The notes under the pieces were generated by a model that worked only from the letters and a program-made list of their open reading frames with translations, was not told where the DNA came from and searched no databases. A stretch of 64,000 bases of DNA, taken from NCBI RefSeq assembly GCF_040117685.2, contig NZ_JBEDYP020000015.1, forward strand, positions 62,001 through 126,000, written 5' to 3'. Below are positions 27,323 to 37,083 of the stretch, piece by piece (the first letter of the stretch is position 1; the number at the start of each line of letters is the position of its first letter). The translations under genes were made by a program, and so were the position numbers. This stretch comes from Gracilimonas sp040117685 (GTDB lineage: Bacteria; Bacteroidota; Rhodothermia; Balneolales; Balneolaceae).

Positions 27323-29260
27323 TTATGCGTCTTTATCGTAAGCTTTACGAAGCTTTTTAACGTAAACTTTCACGCTATATTTGTCACGGAGTTGCTGTAG
27401 CCACTCTTTTTCACGCTGCGGTTGAAATTCAGCCAGAATACGATTGAAGGCTTCATCAAAAGTCATATTTCGAGCCGGAAGACGATCTTCGAGCCAGAAT
27501 ATTCCGCGTATGTTGTTGTAATCAAAAATTTCAGAAAAACTGTCAATTTCCATTTCACTGAGTCGGTCAAATGGTTCTTGTGTAAAGTTAGTGGTGGAAT
27601 CTACAGAAACTCCTATTCTGTCAATTCTGAACTTCACACTGTCTGGAGAGCCGCCGTTATTGACAAAGTCTTTAGCTTTCGTCAGAATTGAATCATGGCG
27701 GGACGTCATCAAATAGTAGAAGGGACGCTCCGGGTACTGATACTTTTTGATGTTCTCCTCATAAATTGATTGAAGCCGGGAGGTATCAACAGTGGCCGGG
27801 CTCCATACATTCTTTTCATTGATATTATAGACCACCAAACCATTCAGGTAGCTTTCTGATTGTTTTTCAAATTCAGGGTACTTATCAAGGGTCATTTCAA
27901 TGATGTTTTCATCTACAACTTTTCGAGCAAATTCATCCAGCAGATTACTTCGGTAAGCATTGGCTTTTCTTTTGCCATAGGTATTATGGATAAAACCATG
28001 GTAATCGTCTATAGTGTAATTTTGCCCATTGAAAGTGTACACTGTTTCTTCTCCCAGTCCGGCCGGTTCAGGCAGGGTAGAAATGGCTACAGTATCAAAA
28101 GCTAATACCCATTTTTTGTACAGGTCTTCATTCCCAGAGTGCTTTTCAGCATTAAACTGCTTCTGAAGAAATTCTACAACGAATTGGTTGCTTTCTTCGA
28201 AGTAGGGGGTATCACCCAGTTGCTCCATCAAAGCCTGGTTCCGATCTTCTTCTGAAGCATACGTTTCAACTGAATCAATTTTAAAAATATGATAACCATA
28301 GTTGGTTTTAACCGGCTCAGAGTAAGGCTCGGAGGGATCCTGACCGGCAATAGCTTCAACAAAATCCATAGCAAAATTCTGGCGGTAACTAACCCACCCG
28401 ATTCGCCCATTGCTTCTTTTGGAGGCACCATCTTCGGTAAATTGGTTTAGGACCATGTTCCAGGGCTTTCCGTCTTCCAGAGCATCATATGCGCTATAAA
28501 TTTTATCGTAAGCAGTAGAATCCCCGGTTCCGCGAACAAAAATATGGTTAACAAGTCGTGCTGGTGTCCGTTCTCTTTTATCCTGCAGCAATACAATATG
28601 GTATCCGAACTGTGTTTTGAAGGGCTCTGATAATTCCCCTACTTCAAGTCCATACACCACATCTTCGAATTCCTGAACCGTTCGGCCTACGGATATCCAG
28701 GGAATATCGCCGCCCATACTGCGTCCGCCTCTTACGGTAGAATACTTTTCATTCACTTCATCCAGCGGCACACCGTCATTGATTTCTTTTCGTGCTTGTT
28801 CCAGCTTTGATAATGCCTCATCTACCTGCTGCTGAGGGGCATCAGGGGCAACTGCAACCAGAATATGGTAGGTTTTAAGTTCCATTTCTGCCCGTTTTTT
28901 GAACTCATCAAAAGCAGCGGGTTTAATTTCATTCTCCAGCCAGTAAGCATAAGCAGCCTGCTTTACATACGATTCATGCTCAGCTACCATAGCTGAATCC
29001 TCATAATATCCCTGATCTTTGGCAGCGAGTAATTTAGCTTTATAATCGAGATAAATAGGGAGGAAGCTTTCAAGATCTTCCAGCGTTGGCTCTTCAGAAG
29101 AACCACTACTGTAGTTTTTTTTCAGTTCAGCATAGGTTACTTCCTGTTTACCGACTTTTCCAACAACGGTTTTATCATTTTTTGCTTGCCCAAATACCAA
29201 AGAAGGGGCAACACATAGTAGAAACAGACAAAAGAATAATCGATATGTTTTGTTCGCCAT
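27323..29260 (-). CDS. PpiD/SurA-like isomerase with two parvulin domains
   Basis: 645 residues with a signal peptide ending near LVFGQAK. The first parvulin domain runs from about 130 to 230 (YHILVAVAPD, STVRGGRSMGGDIPW, KTQFGYHIVLLQDKRE). The second is about 235-335 (VNHIFVRGTGD, SNGRIGWVSYR, KTNYGYHIFKIDS). A long helical C-terminal part follows. No N-terminal membrane anchor is apparent beyond the signal, so it is probably soluble periplasmic. It is the first of three tandem folding-factor genes. Confidence 0.85.
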   Translation of the reverse strand: MANKTYRLFFCLFLLCVAPSLVFGQAKNDKTVVGKVGKQEVTYAELKKNYSSGSSEEPTLEDLESFLPIYLDYKAKLLAAKDQGYYEDSAMVAEHESYVKQAAYAYWLENEIKPAAFDEFKKRAEMELKTYHILVAVAPDAPQQQVDEALSKLEQARKEINDGVPLDEVNEKYSTVRGGRSMGGDIPWISVGRTVQEFEDVVYGLEVGELSEPFKTQFGYHIVLLQDKRERTPARLVNHIFVRGTGDSTAYDKIYSAYDALEDGKPWNMVLNQFTEDGASKRSNGRIGWVSYRQNFAMDFVEAIAGQDPSEPYSEPVKTNYGYHIFKIDSVETYASEEDRNQALMEQLGDTPYFEESNQFVVEFLQKQFNAEKHSGNEDLYKKWVLAFDTVAISTLPEPAGLGEETVYTFNGQNYTIDDYHGFIHNTYGKRKANAYRSNLLDEFARKVVDENIIEMTLDKYPEFEKQSESYLNGLVVYNINEKNVWSPATVDTSRLQSIYEENIKKYQYPERPFYYLMTSRHDSILTKAKDFVNNGGSPDSVKFRIDRIGVSVDSTTNFTQEPFDRLSEMEIDSFSEIFDYNNIRGIFWLEDRLPARNMTFDEAFNRILAEFQPQREKEWLQQLRDKYSVKVYVKKLRKAYDKDA

Positions 29261-29302
29261 TGCGAATAATGATTTAGTTTTCTTGATGGTTAGTTGTTCT
29301 GA

Positions 29303-30631
29303 TTAAAAGAGCATTCCTGCGAAGGTAGCCGTCATTAAGTTAGCTAAAGTTCCCGCAAAAACAGCCTTAATTCCAAATTTTGCCAATTCTGATTTTCTGC
29401 TGGGGGCCAATCCTCCGATGCCTCCGATTTGAATGGCTATGGAAGAAAAATTAGCAAAACCACACAACGCAAAAGTTGCCATCGCTATTGTTTTTGGCGA
29501 TAGCGTTGCTGCACTTACACCTTCAGCTAATTTCAGGTAAGCCACAAACTCATTTAATACAATCTTGGTACCCAAAAGTGAACCCATATTTACGGCATCA
29601 GACCAGGGTACCCCAATCAGCCAGGCAATAGGAGCAAACAACCACCCCAACATCATTTCTATGGTGAGGCTTTCACCCAGTAGTCCGGTAACCCCGGTGA
29701 TATCACTTCCCCAGCCCAAAATACCATTAAACATGGCGAGCAGTGCAATAAAGGCTAACAACATGGCACCAACATTTAGTGCAAGCTGAAGACCGGTACC
29801 GGCACCAGAGGCTGCTGCATCGATTCCGTTGGCATCCGTTTTTTCAACATTCATGGAAACATCTCCCTTGGTGACGGGTTCGCCTTCTTCAGGAAATAAT
29901 ATTTTGGCAATTACCAGTGCTGCCGGGGCAGCCATTAAACTTGCTCCAAGAAGTCGCTCAGCAAAAAGCTGCTGGGCAACCTGGATCTCTAATCCATTGG
30001 CTTCAGCAAACGGAGCCCCCAACATGGCTACATAGGCTGCCATTACGCCACCGGCAATGGTAGCCATTCCACCTGTCATCACCACAAAGAGCTCAGATTT
30101 GGTCATTTTCTTGATAAAAGGCTCAATCACCAGAGGGGCCTCTGTTTGTCCCACAAAAATATTAGACACCACCGATAACGTTTCTGCACCGGAAGTACCT
30201 AGTAGCTTCTGCATCCCTTTGGATACCATTCTTACAATGAACTGCAATATCCCGTAGTGGTACATAATGGCGGTTAATGAAGCAAAGAAGACAATTGTGG
30301 GAAGTACCTGGAAAGCGAAAAAGACCCCAAGGCTGTCTTCATACTCCGGGCCATGACCTAACCTTCCGAAAATGAACGAGGCTCCTTCTGTTGTGTAATT
30401 AAGTACAACTACAAAAAAACTGGCAATCTTCTGAAACAGAATCATAGGCCAGCCCAAAGGCCCCCAAAAACCGGCCAATACATCCGCCTTCAGAATGAAA
30501 ATGGCCAGGATAAACTGAATTCCTATCCCAATCCCAACAAGTTTCCAGTTTATATTTTTTTTGCTGTTGCTAAAAACGAATGCAAGCCCAAGCAGGCTTA
30601 CAATTCCAATGATACCGCGTATAATATCCAT
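29303..30631 (-). CDS. NupC-type concentrative nucleoside transporter
   Basis: 442 residues, around 10-11 membrane helices. The CNT signature VGQTEAPLVIEPFIKKMTKSE and GGMATIAGGVMAAYVAMLGAP is intact, and LCGFANFSSIAIQIGG follows near the C-terminus. It imports nucleosides with sodium or protons. Its ATG overlaps the stop of thymidine kinase by one base (TAATG), so uptake and first phosphorylation of thymidine are encoded together. Confidence 0.93.
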   Translation of the reverse strand: MDIIRGIIGIVSLLGLAFVFSNSKKNINWKLVGIGIGIQFILAIFILKADVLAGFWGPLGWPMILFQKIASFFVVVLNYTTEGASFIFGRLGHGPEYEDSLGVFFAFQVLPTIVFFASLTAIMYHYGILQFIVRMVSKGMQKLLGTSGAETLSVVSNIFVGQTEAPLVIEPFIKKMTKSELFVVMTGGMATIAGGVMAAYVAMLGAPFAEANGLEIQVAQQLFAERLLGASLMAAPAALVIAKILFPEEGEPVTKGDVSMNVEKTDANGIDAAASGAGTGLQLALNVGAMLLAFIALLAMFNGILGWGSDITGVTGLLGESLTIEMMLGWLFAPIAWLIGVPWSDAVNMGSLLGTKIVLNEFVAYLKLAEGVSAATLSPKTIAMATFALCGFANFSSIAIQIGGIGGLAPSRKSELAKFGIKAVFAGTLANLMTATFAGMLF

Positions 30632-31305
30632 TAGTTGTGTTCTGAGTTTATTTCTGTAGTTTCGTCAGTAGATTCTTCTTCAGTTTCTTTTACAGCCGGG
30701 TTCATGAATGGCTTAATGGGCCTGCCGCGACGTCGGTCAACGGGAGGGCGGAAGCAGTGCCGGGCACGGGGTTCATAAGCATCATATTCGCCAACCAAAA
30801 CCTGACCTTCTTTTTCAACTACTCGCTGAGAGTAGTGAGCCATGGTGCCACTTTCAGCACAAACAGCGTGTAGTTTGGTTACATATTCAGCTATCGCCAG
30901 AAGATAGGGCATAGGACCAAAAGGCTGGCCTTTAAAATCCATATCCAGTCCGGCTACAATAACGCGCTTACCATCGTTGGCGAGGGTATTGGCAACATCC
31001 ACAACCCGATCATCAAAAAACTGCGCTTCATCAATACAAACAACACGGGCATCTCCGGTAAGCAAAACGATCTGATCGGCGGTATCTACTAAAATACTGG
31101 GGAGAGCGGTTTCATTATGAGATACAACTTCGTTCTCGCTGTACCTTTTGTCGAGAGCGGGTTTCACCACCACAACTTTTTGTCCTGCAATATGCGCTCG
31201 CTTTGCCCGGCGAATCAGTTCTTCGGTTTTTCCGCTAAACATGCCGCCGCAAACGACTTCAATCCATCCAAATTCCCGCGGTGCTAACGAAGGTTCGTTA
31301 ATCAT
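30631..31305 (-). CDS. tdk: Thymidine kinase
   Basis: 224 residues, a type II (TK1-like) kinase. The P-loop GGMFSGKTEE is at about 20-29, Walker B with the catalytic Glu is CIDEAQFFD, and the lasso loop lies around VTKLHAVCAESG. Only one Cys remains at the first usual CxxC pair and one at the second, so the structural zinc site looks incomplete. The C-terminal 30 residues are acidic (EETEEESTDETTE). It phosphorylates thymidine for salvage. Confidence 0.93.
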   Translation of the reverse strand: MINEPSLAPREFGWIEVVCGGMFSGKTEELIRRAKRAHIAGQKVVVVKPALDKRYSENEVVSHNETALPSILVDTADQIVLLTGDARVVCIDEAQFFDDRVVDVANTLANDGKRVIVAGLDMDFKGQPFGPMPYLLAIAEYVTKLHAVCAESGTMAHYSQRVVEKEGQVLVGEYDAYEPRARHCFRPPVDRRRGRPIKPFMNPAVKETEEESTDETTEINSEHN

Positions 31306-31381
31306 CTAATGCTTTACTTATAATTTGAACCCTATAATTTTGAGGACGGAATATATTTGGGTATTCGGACAATTGGAAAAA

Positions 31382-31963
31382 CTAATTCTGAAGATTTATC
31401 TGAGAATAGAGCTCATATTTTTCATTTTTATGACTTCTTGTAAGAACGGTCAGTTTTTTTACATCAAAGGTATAGTAAAAGGGCTTTTGCAGGTATCTGT
31501 ATTTGATTTGCCGGAGTACTCTTGAATCTAAATTTCGGGCGATAGGTAGATGCGGGGTAGTACCGCTGTAAAATTTTGTGGTTTTCACCACTTCCTTTTT
31601 TATTGATTTAAACTCATTGATCATAGTATTGAACGGATGAGAAGGTTCGACACCAATATAAAAGGTATTACCAGACTCAAATATTTTGAAGCTTTGAAGT
31701 TTCAACTCAAAAGAAGAGAACAGAGAAACCCTTGTTTGAACTTTAGCAAGCACCTCATCCATTCTTTTTTGAGTTACCAAAAAATTACTGACGGTGATAT
31801 ATGCCCTCGACTTTTCAGACTTGAATGAACCAAACTCCTCTTTAAGCTCTTTCTTTAAAATGGTGACGTAATCGGCCACGTTTTTAGGTGGCTCGATAAG
31901 AATGAGAAACTCATTCACTCGTAAATCTTCTGTAAACAACGGTAATTGGACTGATTTTGACAT
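31382..31963 (-). CDS. 2'-5' RNA ligase-like (2H phosphoesterase fold), active site altered
   Basis: 193 residues with the overall pattern of the 2H superfamily. The two HxT/S motifs are both changed: the first reads RAYITVSNF (Tyr55 for His) and the second TPHLPIAR (HLP, Pro140 for Thr). It is therefore either inactive or a divergent subfamily that binds RNA or nucleotides. A strong AAAGGAGAG ribosome site stands before the ATG. It is divergent from the helicase gene. Confidence 0.55.
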   Translation of the reverse strand: MSKSVQLPLFTEDLRVNEFLILIEPPKNVADYVTILKKELKEEFGSFKSEKSRAYITVSNFLVTQKRMDEVLAKVQTRVSLFSSFELKLQSFKIFESGNTFYIGVEPSHPFNTMINEFKSIKKEVVKTTKFYSGTTPHLPIARNLDSRVLRQIKYRYLQKPFYYTFDVKKLTVLTRSHKNEKYELYSQINLQN

Positions 31964-32072
31964 AGTAACTCTCCTTTTATTAATTACACATATTATTTAC
32001 ATATATTTCGTTAAGTAGTCAATAGTGGATACATAATTTTTACATATACCTTCAGATTGCTATCTTTGAAGC

Positions 32073-34094
32073 ATGAAAAAGTTTGTACTCAAAAAAGAAG
32101 AGCCCAGAAAACGACCCGAAGACTATTCCATTCCGTATGCTGATTTATTGAATAAGCAACAGCTGGATGCTGTTTTTCATGAAAAAGGCCCGGCATTAGT
32201 CGTAGCGGGTGCAGGTACGGGAAAAACCCGGACATTAGTCCACCGCGTAGCTCGTTTGGTGGAAAGTGGCATAAAGCCATCCAATATTCTGCTTCTTACC
32301 TTTACCCGAAGGGCCGCAAAAGAAATGCTGACCCGGGCCAGTAATATATTGGACGAGCGTTGCAAGCAGGTACAAGGGGGGACTTTTCATTTCTATTGCA
32401 GCTTGCTGTTGCACCGGCATGCAGAGATTATTGGTTATCCTTCCAATTTCACCATTATAGATACTGCGGATGCACTGGAGGTTATTCAGTTTGTGCGAAC
32501 CGAACTGAAGCTGAACAAGAAGAAAAACAGGTTTCCCAACAAAAATACACTGTTGAATATCATCAGTACCTGCATCAATAAACATCTCGATTTGAGGATA
32601 GTTTTACAGGAGCAATACCCCCAGTTTCTGGAACAGGAAGAAAAGATTGAGCAGGTGGGATTGGCCTACCAGGAGTACAAGGAGAAGAACTATGTAATGG
32701 ACTTTGACGATCTTCTCATAAAAACCCGACAATTGCTTACACAGCATGAGGATATACGAATTAAAGTAGCGTCTCAGAATCAGTTTGTAATGGTGGATGA
32801 GTTCCAGGACACCAATAAACTACAGGCAGAGTTAACCGGGCTGTTTTCCAGTGTACATGGAAACGTGATGGCGGTTGGAGATGATGCTCAAAGCATCTAT
32901 TCGTTTCGGGGAGCGGATCACCAAAATATCATGGATTTCCCGGAGCGATTTGAAGGCACCAAACTTATTAAGCTGGAAGAAAATTATCGCTCAACTCCGC
33001 AAATTCTGAATGTAGCCAATAACCTGCTTAAACAAGCGAGCTTCAAGTTTGATAAACAGCTTTATTCTGAGATCAAAGACGGGGAATTACCTGCACTGGT
33101 GCAATCTTCCAGCGAACACGATCAAAGCCGTTTTATAACACAGGCGGTATTACAGCTTAGGGAGCAGGAGATGGAGCTGAATGAAATGGCGGTGCTGTTC
33201 CGTAATGGCCGCGATTCATTTGATCTGGAGGTAGAACTGAACCGCAAAAATATCCCGTTTGTGAAATACGGGGGGCAAAAATTCACCGAGGCTGCGCATA
33301 TTAAAGATGTGCTGGCTCATATCCGGGTGTTGGTCAATCCTATGGATACAATTGCCTGGAACCGCGTTTTGATGTTGCTGGATGGGATTGGACCAAAAAC
33401 GGCTCAGGATCTATTTGAATGGATTCGCCTTGCCAAAAATCCATACCGACTGGATCTTTCGGACACCACAAGTCAATCATATATCGATCAGCTTAAAGTA
33501 CTCAGTAAACTACTGGTCGCGCTGAAAGAAAATGATCATTCAGTGGCTAAAGTTGTAGAGTTAATCGTGGATTATTACCGTGAGTTTTGCAAAGAAAGAT
33601 ATGATGACTATCCAAAGCGCCTTAAAGACTTAGAAGCTTTTGTTAATGTATCCGAGAGCTTTACATCGCTCCCTAAAATGCTGGAAGAACTGGCCCTTGA
33701 TCCCATCACCGCAACAGCGGTAGATACCGAGCAGAAAACAAAAGAAGAAGCCCCCCTGATTTTAAGCACGATTCATTCTGCAAAAGGACTGGAATGGAAA
33801 CACGTGTTTATCATTCAGTGCCTGGATGGAATCATACCTTCCGCTTATTCAGTGGAGGATGAAGAGCAGCTGGACGAAGAATTGCGTTTGCTTTACGTTG
33901 CTGCAACCCGCGCTAAAGATATGCTGTACTTCAGTTATCCGGTGTTGGCACAATCAGCCTATGGTGACTACTTCACACAACCATCACGTTTTCTTAAAGA
34001 AATGAATGACGATTTGGTTGAAGAATGGAAGCTTGTAGAAGAAGAACAACAACAGCAGATTGAGGAAGGAAACCAACAGCAATTGACGGATTAA
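32073..34094 (+). CDS. UvrD/PcrA-type superfamily 1 helicase
   Basis: 673 residues. Motif I is VVAGAGTGKTRTLVHRVARL, motif Ia LLTFTRRAA, motif II VDEFQDTN, motif III AVGDDAQSIYSFRGAD, motif IV LEENYRS, motif V STIHSAKGLEW and motif VI LYVAATRAKD. It unwinds DNA 3' to 5' in repair or replication restart. The C-terminal tail is rich in Glu and Gln (EEEQQQQIEEGNQQQ). The upstream TATCTTTG at 32061-32068 is only four bases from the ATG. UvrD, PcrA and Rep cannot be told apart here. Confidence 0.92.
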   Translation: MKKFVLKKEEPRKRPEDYSIPYADLLNKQQLDAVFHEKGPALVVAGAGTGKTRTLVHRVARLVESGIKPSNILLLTFTRRAAKEMLTRASNILDERCKQVQGGTFHFYCSLLLHRHAEIIGYPSNFTIIDTADALEVIQFVRTELKLNKKKNRFPNKNTLLNIISTCINKHLDLRIVLQEQYPQFLEQEEKIEQVGLAYQEYKEKNYVMDFDDLLIKTRQLLTQHEDIRIKVASQNQFVMVDEFQDTNKLQAELTGLFSSVHGNVMAVGDDAQSIYSFRGADHQNIMDFPERFEGTKLIKLEENYRSTPQILNVANNLLKQASFKFDKQLYSEIKDGELPALVQSSSEHDQSRFITQAVLQLREQEMELNEMAVLFRNGRDSFDLEVELNRKNIPFVKYGGQKFTEAAHIKDVLAHIRVLVNPMDTIAWNRVLMLLDGIGPKTAQDLFEWIRLAKNPYRLDLSDTTSQSYIDQLKVLSKLLVALKENDHSVAKVVELIVDYYREFCKERYDDYPKRLKDLEAFVNVSESFTSLPKMLEELALDPITATAVDTEQKTKEEAPLILSTIHSAKGLEWKHVFIIQCLDGIIPSAYSVEDEEQLDEELRLLYVAATRAKDMLYFSYPVLAQSAYGDYFTQPSRFLKEMNDDLVEEWKLVEEEQQQQIEEGNQQQLTD

Positions 34095-34141
34095 TTTCAT
34101 TATTTCACCCTGAATCAGAACCGTAATTCAATCACTGATCG

Positions 34142-34528
34142 TTGTTCAAGAAGTATATACTATTCATCGCTATTTCATTTTCAGTACATCTGGCGTTTGC
34201 ACAGGGATTTAATTCTTCCAGCGGACGAAATCACCCCGAACTTAATTGGCAGGTAGCTGAAACAGAGCATTTCCTCATTATGTATCCGGAGAGAATTGCC
34301 GGAATTGAGAACGAGGCAGCTGCTATTGCAGAGCAAACCTATGAAGCTCTTTCCAAAAACCTTGAAATCACTTTCGATCAAAAAATACGCATTTACCTTT
34401 CTGATGAGGATGAAATCAATAACGGCTTCGCAGTTCCATTCAGCCGGCCATACACCAATATTTGGGTAAACTTAAACGATTACAGCGAAATCTGGACGGG
34501 CAGGAAAAATGGCTTCGAAAGGTTATAG
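34142..34528 (+). CDS. N-terminal part of a frameshifted metallopeptidase-propeller protein
   Basis: 128 residues from TTG or the in-frame start region, with a signal peptide (HLAFAQG). ELNWQVAETEHFLIMYPERI is the opening of an M1/MA-clan-like peptidase domain. The frame ends with an unnatural tail (GFERL) right after SEIWTGRK. The next frame continues with KWLRKVIAHELAHIFHF. Adding one A to the A5 run at 34505-34509 would join them as SEIWTGRKKWLRKV, so this and the next entry are one gene broken by a one-base loss or a homopolymer sequencing error. Confidence 0.8.
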   Translation: MFKKYILFIAISFSVHLAFAQGFNSSSGRNHPELNWQVAETEHFLIMYPERIAGIENEAAAIAEQTYEALSKNLEITFDQKIRIYLSDEDEINNGFAVPFSRPYTNIWVNLNDYSEIWTGRKNGFERL

Positions 34529-37071
34529 CGCATGAATTGGCTCATATTTTCCATTTTGAAGCGGTAAAATCACCAATTGGCCTTCTTCAATATACCTTTG
34601 CAGATCCATTACCCGGTTTTTGGACGGAAGGACTGGCTCAATATGAAACGGAAAAGTGGGATTCTCAACGGGGCGACCGCTGGCTGCGTAAAGCGATTTT
34701 TGATGACGACCTGAACTACCGTTCCGGGCAATCCCTTGAAGACGGCCGTCTGCGTTATGCTCTGGGGAACTCCCAATTGCGCTATTTTACTGAGCAGTAT
34801 GGTGACACCTCACTTGCAAATCTGTTACAGTATCGGAAAAAGCTATTTGGCCTGATTGAATATCATGATTTTGGCCGTGCCTTTGAGGAAACAGTAGAAG
34901 GAGGCTATAGTGGCTTTTATGACAGATGGCGAAAGCATGTAAATGTGTATTACAATACAGTGGCGTCTCAAATGGAACGCACCGATTCTCTTCATGCGGA
35001 TGAATTCAGTTTTCCCGGTCAATTTTATTTTGATGCCTCAGTAAGTCCGGATGATAGCTTGGTGGCTGTTTTGTCACTCACGTCCATGTCCCGACCGGTA
35101 CGCAGGTTGTACGTCACTTCAACAGATTCGACCCGGGAGAGCACTCTGATTGGGGAGGGAGCTATTAATTCTGATCTAAACTGGCTGGACCCTCAACGCC
35201 TTCTTTATTCAAGAATGGTAAGAGGGAGGCATTCTTCTCTGATCAACGATGTATTTTTGTATGACTTGGAAAAAGAGAAAGAGAGCCGGCTTACCATTAA
35301 CCGAAAAGCCAAATTCCCGGCTGCCGGTTCATCCAAGAATCAAATTGGGTATATCGTAAATGAAGGTGGGACCGGAAATCTGTTTATCCTAAACCTGAAG
35401 AATCAAAAAGAGGAGAAGCTGACCGATTACTCAGGGGATGTGCAGCTCTTATGGCCACTTTGGATTGAGCGTGAAAATGCCTGGCTGGTTCACAGGTTTG
35501 CTGAAAATGGAGATCGAAATTTGGTTCTCATTGATCCCGAAACCGGATCAGAGAAAACCATTGACCCGGGACGGGTGGATAACAGAAAGGCCGTTCTAAG
35601 TCCGGACGGCAGCAAAATAGCCTACATTTCCCTGCGAGATGAAGTCCCTAATGTTTTTATTTATGATTTTGAATCCGGGGTTGAATCACGGTTTACCAAT
35701 CTGTTTACAGGAGGGGAAGTATTTGGCTGGGTTTCTGATTTTGACTCAACCGGTGAAGAACATCTGGTTATAGGAGCTTCAGAAGTCCGCACTCAGGATA
35801 AATTGCACTTCGTTTCTGCCGGACGGGAAATCTATGAACCTGAACTGAAACGCCCGGAAACTTATTCCAGCTGGAGGTTTCAGTCTCCACCGAATGAAAT
35901 TCCATCGAACATTACCGCAAATCCTGCATTAATTACCAATCGGTATTCCTACAATTCAATCCAGAATCTGACGCACATTGCTTCTTTTGGATTTCCCTAT
36001 TATTCCGATGCAAACGACTGGGGGATTTTTGCCACATCCAACTGGACAGAGCCACTGGCAAAACATACCATTTCGGGAGGAGGGTGGCTTTCCATTCCAG
36101 ACCCGCTGGATAATACCTATGGGGCGCTATCCTATATTAATAATCAGCTTTACCCAACTCTGACTTTTTCTGTATATCAAATACCAGAGAATGGACAGTA
36201 TTACGGAGAAGAATTCCTGTTCGAGGAATACACCGGAGTGAATATTGCCATAACATGGCCCCTGGATGTTTTTTCTTCTTCCTATCAGAGCAGTAGCTGG
36301 TCGGCCAGGCTCCGGCATTATTCAACCGATCCAATGGGAGAAAACCGGTTCACATCAAACCCGAATCTCGCTACTCCACAAAATGCAACGGTTACGGACC
36401 TTCAGCTGAACTGGCAAATCAAGAAGCAGCGCCCCTGGAAAAATAACAGCTACCACCCGCTGGATGGAACCGGACTTCGGTTAAGCGTTAAAGCTTCCGA
36501 GAAAATATTCGGATCGGATACCCGAACACTCATTTCTGATATTCATGGCTATACCGTTCAGCCTTTTCTTGGTTTGAACAGGATCTTTTTGGAAGGAAGA
36601 TTTCAATCTCAATGGGGAAATAATCTGCCACAGAACTACATCGGCTTTTCCCGATACGACAATATTAATATCAGCCTGCCCAATGATATTCCACTACAAT
36701 TCTTTGGTGATAATGAGCGAATCAGGGGATATCGGACCTTTGTAACCGGTAAGCAGGTAGCGTTCGGTAGTGTTGAATACCGAATCCCATTTATACCATC
36801 ACTACAGACGCAGGTATTGGGTTTCGTTCGGTTGGGAGGAGTAAGCCTTTCACTGTTTTCTGACGGGGGGATTGTATGGAACGCTCGGTCAGAATTCGGT
36901 GAAACGGGAACCATTCAGCGATGGGGAGCAGGAGCAGAACTGAAAAACGTAATTTCCATTGCCGGATTATCCATTTCACACGCTTTTGGAGTAGCTCAGC
37001 CGGCTCAACAATTATTCACCGATGCTAAATCGGATATTTACTATAGGGTACAAGCCGTGGTGCCTTTTTAA
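34462..37071 (+). CDS. C-terminal part of frameshifted HEXXH peptidase, TolB-like propeller and barrel protein
   Basis: The open frame is 869 residues, but only sequence after about 34505 is native. HELAH (codons 34531-34545) is the zinc motif of a peptidase MA-like domain, with GFWTEGLAQYETEKW after it. PD40/TolB-type propeller repeats follow at about 195-450 (VSPDDSLVAVLS, LSPDGSKIAYIS). A C-terminal surface-antigen (BamA-like) barrel ends in YYRVQAVVPF. The intact parent would be about 975 residues, exported and set in the outer membrane. The first 14 residues as written are out of frame. Confidence 0.8.
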   Translation: MGKLKRLQRNLDGQEKWLRKVIAHELAHIFHFEAVKSPIGLLQYTFADPLPGFWTEGLAQYETEKWDSQRGDRWLRKAIFDDDLNYRSGQSLEDGRLRYALGNSQLRYFTEQYGDTSLANLLQYRKKLFGLIEYHDFGRAFEETVEGGYSGFYDRWRKHVNVYYNTVASQMERTDSLHADEFSFPGQFYFDASVSPDDSLVAVLSLTSMSRPVRRLYVTSTDSTRESTLIGEGAINSDLNWLDPQRLLYSRMVRGRHSSLINDVFLYDLEKEKESRLTINRKAKFPAAGSSKNQIGYIVNEGGTGNLFILNLKNQKEEKLTDYSGDVQLLWPLWIERENAWLVHRFAENGDRNLVLIDPETGSEKTIDPGRVDNRKAVLSPDGSKIAYISLRDEVPNVFIYDFESGVESRFTNLFTGGEVFGWVSDFDSTGEEHLVIGASEVRTQDKLHFVSAGREIYEPELKRPETYSSWRFQSPPNEIPSNITANPALITNRYSYNSIQNLTHIASFGFPYYSDANDWGIFATSNWTEPLAKHTISGGGWLSIPDPLDNTYGALSYINNQLYPTLTFSVYQIPENGQYYGEEFLFEEYTGVNIAITWPLDVFSSSYQSSSWSARLRHYSTDPMGENRFTSNPNLATPQNATVTDLQLNWQIKKQRPWKNNSYHPLDGTGLRLSVKASEKIFGSDTRTLISDIHGYTVQPFLGLNRIFLEGRFQSQWGNNLPQNYIGFSRYDNINISLPNDIPLQFFGDNERIRGYRTFVTGKQVAFGSVEYRIPFIPSLQTQVLGFVRLGGVSLSLFSDGGIVWNARSEFGETGTIQRWGAGAELKNVISIAGLSISHAFGVAQPAQQLFTDAKSDIYYRVQAVVPF

Positions 37072-37083
37072 TCAGCGTGCAGC

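Noticed and set aside
34497..34513. Programmed -1 frameshifting at GGAAAAATGG
   Set aside because: The heptamer in frame is G-AAA-AAT, not a good X-XXY-YYZ slippery site, and no downstream pseudoknot is evident. A lost A fits better.
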